6,998 nt of DNA from Limnohabitans sp. Its GTDB lineage: Bacteria > Pseudomonadota > Gammaproteobacteria > Burkholderiales > Burkholderiaceae_C. Position 1 is the stretch's first letter; each line of letters begins with the position of its first letter. Where the stretch lies: positions 1 to 6,998 of the forward strand of contig VEQI01000182.1 in NCBI GenBank assembly GCA_018883305.1, in the 5' to 3' direction. Position numbers and translations under genes: made by a program. Below the pieces are notes generated by a model. It did not search any database. It was given only the letters and a program-made list of their open reading frames with translations, and was not told where the DNA came from. This document shows, piece by piece, positions 1 through 5,271 of the stretch.

Positions 1-236
1 TCGGCTTCCTGTTGGACGCGCTGCAGTACGGCGCACCGCCCCACGGCGGTCTGGCCTTCGGTCTGGACCGTATCGTGACGCTCATGACCAAGGCCGAGTC
101 GATTCGTGACGTGATCGCCTTCCCCAAGACCCAGCGTGCCCAGTGTCTGCTCACCCAGGCACCGTCGCCGGTGGATGAAAAGCAGTTGCGCGAGTTGCAT
201 ATTCGTCTGCGCAACCCGGCAGGCGCCGCCGCCTGA
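1..236 (+). CDS. aspS: Aspartyl-tRNA synthetase, C-terminal fragment (5' end outside window)
   Basis: This is the last part of a class II aminoacyl-tRNA synthetase that charges tRNA-Asp (or tRNA-Asp/Asn in non-discriminating forms) in the cytoplasm. The reading frame is already open at the left edge, with its first whole codon at position 3, and ends at TGA 234-236. The visible protein begins GFLLDALQYGAPPHGGLAFG and continues LDRI. This is class II motif 3, with the conserved arginine that contacts ATP. The segment SIRDVIAFPKTQRAQCLL is typical of bacterial AspRS, and the C-terminus is a short Ala-rich tail. Only about 77 codons are present, so the anticodon-binding, catalytic motif 1 and 2 and GAD domains lie upstream. 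The next gene, aroE, begins 5 bases after the stop, so the two are probably co-transcribed. Identification is secure; discriminating versus non-discriminating type cannot be judged from this fragment. Confidence 0.95.
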   Translation, partial: GFLLDALQYGAPPHGGLAFGLDRIVTLMTKAESIRDVIAFPKTQRAQCLLTQAPSPVDEKQLRELHIRLRNPAGAAA

Positions 237-241
237 TCCCC

Positions 242-1093
242 ATGGCACAGCCCTTTGGTCTGGCGGGGGTCATGGGCTGGCCCGTGTCGCACTCGCGTTC
301 ACCGCTCATGCACAACCTCTGGTTGAAGCAGCACGGCATTCAGGGCGTGTATGTGCCGCTGCCGGTCCAGCCCGAGCGTCTGGCCGATGCCTTACGTGGC
401 CTGCCGGCCCTGGGCTTTGCCGGTTGCAACCTGACCATTCCGCACAAGGTGGCGGCCATGGCGCTGGTGGATGAGATTGACCCTTTGGCCCGTCGCATGG
501 GTGCCATCAACACCGTGGTGGTGGGACCGGATGGGCGATTGAAGGGATTCAACACTGATGGCTTCGGTTTCTGGCAAAGCCTGATCGATGCCCAGCCGCA
601 ATTCCGTGCTGAAGCCGGCCCGGTGACTGTGCTGGGTGCCGGTGGCGCTGCGCGCGCTGTGGTGCTGAGTTTGCTGGAGCGCGGCGCGCCTCGCATCCGC
701 CTGCTCAACCGCACCGAAGCCAAAGCGCAGCAACTGGCGGCGGAGTTGGGCAGTGTTGAGGCACTGGGGGCGATCGATGTGCTACCTTGGTCGCAGCGTG
801 ATGCGGCGCTGGAAGGCTGTGCACTCCTGGTCAACACCACCAGTCTGGGCATGCAAGGTCAGCCCGAGCTGGCCATGCGACTGGACGCCTTGCCCCCGCA
901 GGCTCTGGTGTGTGACGTGATTTATGTGCCCCTGGAAACGCCGTTGTTGAAGCAGGCGCGGGCGCGTGGCCACGTCACGGTGAATGGCCTGGGCATGCTG
1001 ATGAATCAGGCGCGCCCGGCCTTTCAGGCCTGGTTTGGCGTGATGCCCGAGATCACCCCCGAGTTGCAACAGGCCATGCTGGCGACGCTGTAA
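242..1093 (+). CDS. aroE: Shikimate dehydrogenase (NADP+)
   Basis: The 283-residue protein has the length and motifs of AroE, which reversibly reduces 3-dehydroshikimate to shikimate with NADPH in aromatic amino acid synthesis. The N-terminal substrate domain has SHSRSP (16-21) and NLTIPHK (63-69), ending in the catalytic lysine K69. N90-T91 and NTDG (104-107, catalytic D106) follow. The Rossmann domain has the glycine loop GAGGAARA (132-139) and NRT (156-158), whose arginine fits NADP preference. NTTSLGM (198-204) and NGLGMLMNQA (248-257) complete the active site. All key residues are intact. The ATG at 242 lies 5 bases after the aspS stop and has no Shine-Dalgarno sequence, so translational coupling is likely. 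The N-terminus (GLAGVMGWPVSHSRSP) resembles forms I recall from alphaproteobacteria more than the 'YAVIGNPVAHS' form usual in Burkholderiales, so this may be a second or acquired copy. A catabolic quinate/shikimate role is possible but nothing here shows it. Confidence 0.93.
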   Translation: MAQPFGLAGVMGWPVSHSRSPLMHNLWLKQHGIQGVYVPLPVQPERLADALRGLPALGFAGCNLTIPHKVAAMALVDEIDPLARRMGAINTVVVGPDGRLKGFNTDGFGFWQSLIDAQPQFRAEAGPVTVLGAGGAARAVVLSLLERGAPRIRLLNRTEAKAQQLAAELGSVEALGAIDVLPWSQRDAALEGCALLVNTTSLGMQGQPELAMRLDALPPQALVCDVIYVPLETPLLKQARARGHVTVNGLGMLMNQARPAFQAWFGVMPEITPELQQAMLATL

Positions 1094-1097
1094 ACGC

Positions 1098-1121
1098 CAA
1101 GGGGCTCCAATGAGCCCCTTG
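1098..1121. terminator. Perfect 10-bp hairpin after aroE, likely shared terminator
   Basis: The arms 1098-1107 and 1112-1121 are fully complementary (CAAGGGGCTC / GAGCCCCTTG) around a 4-base CAAT loop. The hairpin begins 5 bases after the aroE stop codon and lies between convergent genes. On neither strand is it followed by a clear T-run, so it is not a textbook intrinsic terminator. Its position and strength still suggest transcription termination or 3'-end protection of the aroE mRNA, and perhaps of dctP read from the other strand. Confidence 0.6.
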
Positions 1122-1132
1122 TGCGATGTGCA

Positions 1133-1152
1133 GGATGGCCGCGGGGCCATCC
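1133..1152. terminator. Second hairpin downstream of dctP
   Basis: The arms 1133-1140 and 1145-1152 (GGATGGCC / GGCCATCC) pair over 8 bp around a GCGG loop. It sits 9 bases beyond the dctP stop codon when read on the minus strand, and 11 bases from the first hairpin. There is no T-tract, so the call rests on position and stem strength alone. It probably forms the dctP 3' end, with the neighbouring hairpin as a backup. Confidence 0.5.
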
Positions 1153-1161
1153 GTGACAAGA

Positions 1162-2223
1162 TCACTTGACGGCGGCCAGTGCCTTTTCAGCTTTGTCCAC
1201 CAGCGGTGCGCCCACCTGGGGCTTCCACTTGTTATAGACCGAGCGCGTGGCATTGACGAACTGCTCACGCTGTGCGGCATTCAGGGTGGTGATCTTCACG
1301 CCCAGGCCTTCGATGTCCTTGAGCAAGGGGCGGCCGGCTTCCACCAGACCCGCACGGGCCAAAGCGATTTCTTGTTTGCCAGCATCCACCGCAGACTTGC
1401 GAACGATCTCGCGATCTTCCGGCGTCCAGCTGTTCCACACGTCCTTGTTCACCACGAACACCAGCGGGTCGATCATGTAGCCCCACATGGTGACGTGCTT
1501 CTGACCCACGGTGTGCAGCTTGGCAGCGGTAAAGATGGAGACGGGGTTCTCTTGGCCGTCGATGGCACCCGAGGACAGCGCGGGTTGTGCGTCAGCCCAG
1601 CTCATCTGCACCGGGTTGGCACCCAGGGCGGTGAACATTTCCAGGAACAGGGGGGAGCCCACCACACGAATCTTCAGACCCTTGAGGTCGGCCGGCGAGG
1701 CGATGTCGCGCTTGGAGTTGGTGAGTTCGCGGAAACCGTTTTCACCCCAGGCCAGCGGCATCACGCCAGCCTTGTCCAGAATGGAGAACACATCCTTGCC
1801 CACTTCGCCACCCGTCAGCGCGTCCAGCGAGGCGTAATCCTTGATCAGGAAGGGCAGGGAGAACAGGTTGAGCTCTTTCACCTGGGGCGACCAGTTGATG
1901 GAGGAGCCAATCGCCATGTCGATCACGCCCTGACGGATGGCGGTGAACTCGCGCGTCTGGTCGCCACCCACCAGCGACACGCCTGGGTAAAGCTTGATGT
2001 TGATGCGCCCGTTGGTGCGCTCTTTCACCAGGTTGGACCAGATCTCGCCGCCCTTGCCCCAGGGGAAAGCCGTGCCCACCACCAATGACAGCTTGTACTC
2101 AGCCTTGTAGCCTGGCGGCAGCTGGGGTGCTTGCTGGGCTTGCGCGACATGCCAGCCCATGCCCAGACCGAGGGCCAGTGCGCCGACCAGACGGCGGGTC
2201 AGCGAGGTATTGAACAATTTCAT
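1162..2223 (-). CDS. dctP: TRAP transporter solute-binding protein, DctP family
   Basis: This is a 353-residue periplasmic receptor of a tripartite ATP-independent periplasmic (TRAP) transporter, which captures an organic acid or similar solute and hands it to membrane subunits. Residues 1-29 form a Sec signal peptide: MKLFN, a basic TRR (9-11), a hydrophobic stretch and a likely AQA/QQ cleavage site. The mature protein has the DctP fold signature, including GGEIWSNLVKERTNGRI (58-74), LYPGVSLVGG, KGLKIRV (181-187, with R186 as the usual carboxylate-binding arginine), WADAQPALSSGAIDGQEN (209-226) and a C-terminal helical part. The frame stays open upstream to 2322, but the start at 2223 is preferred because an AGGAG sequence precedes it and the signal peptide begins there. 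No DctQ or DctM gene adjoins it, so its membrane partner must be elsewhere. The ligand cannot be read from the sequence. The gene is convergent with aroE and lies 129 bases downstream of the DUF3237 gene. Confidence 0.92.
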   Translation of the reverse strand: MKLFNTSLTRRLVGALALGLGMGWHVAQAQQAPQLPPGYKAEYKLSLVVGTAFPWGKGGEIWSNLVKERTNGRINIKLYPGVSLVGGDQTREFTAIRQGVIDMAIGSSINWSPQVKELNLFSLPFLIKDYASLDALTGGEVGKDVFSILDKAGVMPLAWGENGFRELTNSKRDIASPADLKGLKIRVVGSPLFLEMFTALGANPVQMSWADAQPALSSGAIDGQENPVSIFTAAKLHTVGQKHVTMWGYMIDPLVFVVNKDVWNSWTPEDREIVRKSAVDAGKQEIALARAGLVEAGRPLLKDIEGLGVKITTLNAAQREQFVNATRSVYNKWKPQVGAPLVDKAEKALAAVK

Positions 2224-2228
2224 GAAAT

Positions 2229-2233
2229 CTCCT
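2229..2233 (-). promoter_or_regulatory. Ribosome binding site of dctP
   Basis: AGGAG on the minus strand ends 5 bases before the ATG at 2223. It fixes the start at the signal peptide methionine rather than at the further upstream in-frame ATG at 2322. Confidence 0.8.
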
Positions 2234-2251
2234 AGGACAGTGATCAAGGGG

Positions 2252-2272
2252 AGGAGCGTCTGCGGCGCTCCT
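2252..2272 (-). promoter_or_regulatory. Stem-loop in the dctP leader
   Basis: The arms 2252-2258 and 2266-2272 (AGGAGCG / CGCTCCT) are perfectly complementary over 7 bp around a 7-base loop. It lies in the 129-base gap between the DUF3237 gene and dctP, about 18 bases upstream of the dctP ribosome binding site. It could be a leader structure, an operator dyad or a processing signal that separates the receptor message from the genes before it. A weaker 6-bp hairpin (GTGGCC 2286-2291 / GGCCAC 2297-2302) lies next to it. A CACAAT box on the minus strand at 2314-2319 could be a -10 element for dctP, but no good -35 accompanies it. Confidence 0.3.
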
Positions 2273-2352
2273 GAAAGCATCATGGGTGGCCGCCATGGCC
2301 ACGCACACGGGACATTGTGCACCAGCCAGCGGGACTGCCCGCCGCCAGAAGG

Positions 2353-2808
2353 TCAGAGCACTTCGTAAACGTCGTAGGTGGGGCCGCTGGCTTGGCGGAA
2401 CCCAGTGCTCACGAACATGGCGCGGTTGAGCCAGCCGTATTTTTCAGAGGCGGTTTCAAAGCTGGGCAGGGCGCGGAAGTAGTAGCTGGACGGATCCACC
2501 GCCTCGCCACGACCCAGACGCTCCATGACCTCCTTGGGGCCATGGCGCATGCCACGGTAAGACATGTAGATCAACTGCTTGTCGTCGGTTTCCAGCGTCA
2601 GGCGCACATCCAGCATCAGCACGCCGTCGTTGCGCAGCAGCAGCCAGTCGCCCCCTGGGGCCGGCTGCACCGTGCCGCGCAGGCGTTCACCCTGGAAGGT
2701 GCCGCCGCTCACATGCGCAATCTTGCGGCCGCCTTGTGGTGTGTTGCCCACATCCACAATGCTGGGCACGCTCAGCACGATCTGGAAAACGTGACGGGTC
2801 TGGATCAT
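2353..2808 (-). CDS. DUF3237 domain-containing protein
   Basis: This small 151-residue soluble protein matches the DUF3237 family, whose biochemical function is not established. Family-typical features in order are GNTPQGGRKI (21-30), SGGTFQGERLRGTV (34-47), GGDWLLLRNDGVLMLDVR (52-69), a TLETDDKQLIY strand (71-81), the YYFRALPSFET block (109-119) and YGWLNRAMFV (124-133), ending in YDVYEVL. The length is normal for a single-domain member, with no signal peptide or membrane segment. The ATG at 2808 is supported by AGGAG five bases upstream. It starts 43 bases after the stop of the EamA transporter gene on the same strand, so the two likely form an operon, possibly continuing into dctP. Members are predicted to be beta-rich, and I recall them near catabolic genes, but no catalytic residues can be assigned here. 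Confidence 0.85.
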   Translation of the reverse strand: MIQTRHVFQIVLSVPSIVDVGNTPQGGRKIAHVSGGTFQGERLRGTVQPAPGGDWLLLRNDGVLMLDVRLTLETDDKQLIYMSYRGMRHGPKEVMERLGRGEAVDPSSYYFRALPSFETASEKYGWLNRAMFVSTGFRQASGPTYDVYEVL

Positions 2809-2813
2809 GTCAT

Positions 2814-2818
2814 CTCCT
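2814..2818 (-). promoter_or_regulatory. Ribosome binding site of the DUF3237 gene
   Basis: AGGAG on the minus strand is spaced 5 bases from the ATG at 2808. An overlapping ATG at 2813 opens only ATG-ACA-TGA and is ignored. The site shares the 7-mer AGGAGAT and the same spacing with the dctP site. Confidence 0.75.
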
Positions 2819-2851
2819 GTTCTTTGGGGTTGAGAGGTTGGAAAACGGGTA

Positions 2852-3790
2852 TCAAGTCTGGGCCGTGGTCTCGCCCGCCATTTGACGGGCGGCTGCCTGT
2901 TGGCGACGGCGCTCGGTGTGCAAAATGGTCAGGCCACTGCCCACCAGCAGGGCAATGCCGATCCAGGCGAGCAGGTTGGGCATCTCGTCCCACAGCACAT
3001 GGCCGATCAGCAGGGCAAACAGCAAGCCGCTGTAGCGGAACGGGGCGATCACGCTGACGTCTCCGCTGCGCATGGCCAGAATCAGGGTGTAGTAACCCGA
3101 GCACAGGAACACAGCCGCCAGCCCCAGTTGCAGCACAGCGCTGAGTGGCACCGGCTGCCAGGTCTGGAACAGGGAAAGCGTGCCGGCCAGGATCGTCACC
3201 ATCCAGGCCGTAGAGAGTGAAATCAACACCGCAGGCACATGGGCCGGGATGCGTCGTGTCAGCAAGTCGCGGGTGGCATGCAGGAGGGTCCCCAAAAGGG
3301 CAAGCAGGGTGTAGGTGTTGAACGTGTCGCCCGCAGGTTGGATCACCAGCAGCACGCCCCCAAAGCCGGTCAGCACGGCCAGTCCGCGTATCAGGGTGAC
3401 GCGTTCGCGCAGCCACCACATGGCCATCAGAATGGCAAACAAGGGGGATGCCAGATTGATGGCCGTGGCCTGGCCCAGTGGCAGGTGAAACACGGCCGTG
3501 AGATACACCAGGGAGGCCACGCCGTCGAGCAAGGCCCGCAGCCACAGCGCCCGATCGCGCATCTGTGGCACTTGCCGCAGCAGACCCATGCCCTGGGCGA
3601 CGGCCAGCATCAGGGCCGTGGCCATCAGGCCGCGCACAAATATCAGCTGCCCCGAGGACAGCGTGCTGCTCACATGCTTGACCAGGGCATCGTTGGCCAC
3701 GAAGCAGGCCATCGACAGGCTCATGGCGAGGATGCCGCGCCGGTTGACCGACACAAGGTGCAGCTGTTGATGGGCGTCGGAAGAGGACAT
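2852..3790 (-). CDS. EamA/DMT-superfamily transporter, ten membrane segments
   Basis: This is a 312-residue inner-membrane protein of the drug/metabolite transporter superfamily, with two EamA repeats. Members commonly export amino acids, metabolites or drugs; the substrate here is unknown. About ten hydrophobic helices can be placed near residues 20-38, 47-67, 83-103, 109-127, 133-151, 159-173, 185-207, 216-238, 246-267 and 273-291. Repeat one includes FVANDALVKHVSS (30-42), QLIFVRG (48-54) and the ASPLFAILMAMWWLRERV segment (114-131), the conserved end of an EamA half. Repeat two has APFRYSGLLFALLIGHVLWDE (249-269), its counterpart. The short, basic, charged C-terminus (HTERRRQQ) should face the cytoplasm. 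The ATG at 3790 has only a poorly spaced GAGG upstream; M23 is a less likely alternative. It is the first gene of the minus-strand set and is divergent from nudB. Confidence 0.88.
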   Translation of the reverse strand: MSSSDAHQQLHLVSVNRRGILAMSLSMACFVANDALVKHVSSTLSSGQLIFVRGLMATALMLAVAQGMGLLRQVPQMRDRALWLRALLDGVASLVYLTAVFHLPLGQATAINLASPLFAILMAMWWLRERVTLIRGLAVLTGFGGVLLVIQPAGDTFNTYTLLALLGTLLHATRDLLTRRIPAHVPAVLISLSTAWMVTILAGTLSLFQTWQPVPLSAVLQLGLAAVFLCSGYYTLILAMRSGDVSVIAPFRYSGLLFALLIGHVLWDEMPNLLAWIGIALLVGSGLTILHTERRRQQAAARQMAGETTAQT

Positions 3791-3957
3791 GCCTCGCCAT
3801 CATAGGGCCGTGGCGGGTTGTTGCGTTGCAGCATGCGTCGCTGGCGCGGCAGGGATAGGGATACGAGGTGCGACAGGTCAGGCGGTGCATGCTTGTCGTG
3901 CCGGCTGCAACCCTGATCCAACCTGTGTAAGCTTGTCAATCACACGCCCGATCACCC
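3791..3957. promoter_or_regulatory. Divergent intergenic region between the EamA gene and nudB
   Basis: This 167-base gap separates the minus-strand EamA gene from plus-strand nudB and should hold promoters for both. The minus strand has a perfect TTGACA at 3939-3934, but no good -10 hexamer follows within 15-19 bases. GCATGC palindromes occur at 3831-3836 and 3887-3892, and an AAGCTT palindrome at 3929-3934. No Shine-Dalgarno sequence precedes the nudB ATG. I see no RNA gene, riboswitch or coding sequence here. Confidence 0.35.
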
Positions 3958-4452
3958 ATGAAGTCCAATTCCGCCCCCGTGTCCGTGCCACGCCCCTACA
4001 AGATCCCGCTGTCGGTGCTGGTGGTCATTCACACTCCGGCACTGGAGGTGCTGTTGATTCGCCGGGTGGATGTGGGAACCTGGCAGTCCGTCACTGGAAG
4101 CAAGGATTTTCCGGACGAGCCCTGGCAAGACACCGCGTGCCGCGAAGTGGCGGAGGAGATCGGCCTGGATGCCCGTTCGCCCGAATGCGAGTTGCTGGAC
4201 TGGGGATTGGAGAACCAGTACGACATTTATCCTCGCTACCAGCACCGCTACCCACCCGGCGTCACGCGCAACACCGAACGCGTGTTTGGACTGCGCGTGC
4301 CGGCCGTGCAGCCTGTCGAGTTGAACCCGCGTGAACACACGGCTTACCAATGGCTGCCTTGGCGCGAAGCGGCTGACACGGTGTTTTCGCCCTCCAATGC
4401 CGAGGCCATTCTGTGGCTGCCGCGCTGGCAATCCGGCGGACATTTGCGCTGA
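3958..4452 (+). CDS. nudB: Dihydroneopterin triphosphate diphosphatase (Nudix hydrolase NudB)
   Basis: NudB removes pyrophosphate from 7,8-dihydroneopterin triphosphate to give the monophosphate, an early step of folate synthesis after FolE. The 164-residue protein has the NudB signature: PLSVLVVIH (17-25), WQSVTGS (42-48), YQHRYPPGVTRNTE (94-107) and EHTAYQWLP (126-134), all recalled as conserved with E. coli NudB (150 residues). The Nudix box is G47, E54, then REVAEEIGL (62-70), with metal-binding glutamates E63, E66 and E67 present. The spacing from G47 to E54 is one residue longer than the textbook Gx5E, as in other betaproteobacterial members I recall. The ATG at 3958 lacks a Shine-Dalgarno sequence. 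It is the first gene of a plus-strand run with the ybhP-like gene and clsB, and folE, the enzyme that makes its substrate, lies about 2 kb downstream. Confidence 0.9.
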   Translation: MKSNSAPVSVPRPYKIPLSVLVVIHTPALEVLLIRRVDVGTWQSVTGSKDFPDEPWQDTACREVAEEIGLDARSPECELLDWGLENQYDIYPRYQHRYPPGVTRNTERVFGLRVPAVQPVELNPREHTAYQWLPWREAADTVFSPSNAEAILWLPRWQSGGHLR

Positions 4453-4491
4453 CGCACCCTGGCCGTCTTGGCCTTGGCGCACAATCTCGTC

Positions 4492-5271
4492 ATGGATCGA
4501 TTGCGTGTCGCCACTTACAACATTCACAAGGGCGTGCAGGGGGTAGGCCCGGCCCAGCGCCTGGAAATTCACAACCTGGGGCTGGCGGTGGAGCAATTCG
4601 ATGCGGACATCATTTGTTTGCAAGAGGTGCGCGGTTTCCACCGGCGCCATGCCCGCCGGTTTGAACGCTGGCCCAGCGAACCCCAAGCCGACTATCTGGC
4701 GCCGCCCGGGTACCACGCCATTTACCGAACCAACGCTGTGACCCGACACGGTGAGCATGGCAACGCTGTGCTGACCCGCTGGCCCGTGCTGACCCATCAG
4801 CATGAAGACGTGTCCGATCACCGGCTGGAGCAGCGAGGCTTGCTGCATGTGGTGGTGGCCTGTCAGGCGGTGCAGGTGCATGTCATCGTGGTGCACCTGG
4901 GGTTGCTGGCAGGTAGTCGTCGTCGCCAGGTTGAGCAGCTCAAGCGCTTTATTGTGCGGGAAGTGCCTGCGCAGGCGCCTTTGCTGGTGGCCGGTGATTT
5001 CAACGATTGGGGGCAAAGCCTGGCGCCCGCGCTGGGGCTGGCGGGTTTGAACAGCCCCCCAGCGGGCGTGGCCACTTTTCCATCTCGCATGCCTCTGGTA
5101 CAACTGGATTACATCTATGCCCGCGGCTTGCGCTCCGAGCACAGCTTTGCGCCACACGGCCCGGCCTGGGGCCGTTTTTCCGACCATTTGCCCCTGATCA
5201 CCGATTTCAGTTGGCCCCATGAGCGCTCCAGCGAGTCCCTCTCTGAACCCGTCGGCGAGCTCACGCGCTGA
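4492..5271 (+). CDS. ybhP: YbhP-like endonuclease/exonuclease/phosphatase family protein
   Basis: This 259-residue protein has the metal-dependent endonuclease/exonuclease/phosphatase (EEP) fold shared by Mg-dependent nucleases and phospholipid or inositide phosphatases. Catalytic motifs are intact: TYNIHKG (8-14, N10), LQEVR (43-47, metal ligand E45), GEHGNAVLTRWP (87-98), VVHLGL (133-138, H135), AGDFNDW (167-173, D169 and N171), LDYIY (205-209) and SDHLPL (230-235, catalytic H232). The order and wording match E. coli YbhP, whose gene lies with clsB in the ybhP-ybhO-ybhN cluster. Its substrate is unknown; a link to phospholipid metabolism is inferred from that partnership. The ATG at 4492 is chosen because homology begins there; the frame extends back to a TTG at 4468. 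There is no Shine-Dalgarno sequence. The last 17 codons overlap the start of clsB in another frame and encode a polar tail (after DFSWP) not needed for the fold. Confidence 0.88.
   Translation: MDRLRVATYNIHKGVQGVGPAQRLEIHNLGLAVEQFDADIICLQEVRGFHRRHARRFERWPSEPQADYLAPPGYHAIYRTNAVTRHGEHGNAVLTRWPVLTHQHEDVSDHRLEQRGLLHVVVACQAVQVHVIVVHLGLLAGSRRRQVEQLKRFIVREVPAQAPLLVAGDFNDWGQSLAPALGLAGLNSPPAGVATFPSRMPLVQLDYIYARGLRSEHSFAPHGPAWGRFSDHLPLITDFSWPHERSSESLSEPVGELTR

Noticed and set aside
1126..2088. Long plus-strand open frame (320 codons) opposite dctP
   Set aside because: It is the antisense of a clear DctP gene, rich in His, Gln and Gly with no recognisable domain, as expected from a high-GC mirror frame.
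2317..3057. Plus-strand open frame spanning the DUF3237 gene
   Set aside because: It is antisense to two supported genes, and its composition drifts to Arg/Ser/Gly-rich with no family features.
3239..3805. Plus-strand His/Gln/Gly-rich frame opposite the EamA gene
   Set aside because: The repetitive His-Gln-Gly look suggests a novel protein at first, but it is the complement of Leu/Ala/Val codons in transmembrane helices.
2805..3890. 361-codon minus-strand open frame overlapping the EamA gene
   Set aside because: It is a +1-type shadow of the EamA gene on the same strand. Its translation is rich in Arg, Pro, Cys and His without membrane helices, while the overlapping frame is a clear ten-helix transporter.
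3831..3892. Two GCATGC copies as a possible operator pair between the EamA gene and nudB
   Set aside because: The flanking bases do not match, and short palindromes are common in high-GC DNA, so it is not strong enough for a separate site call.
3952..5220. 422-codon minus-strand open frame across nudB and the ybhP-like gene
   Set aside because: It runs antisense through two well-supported genes, and its His/Gln/Val-rich translation shows no domain. Its length comes from high-GC codon use in the sense genes.
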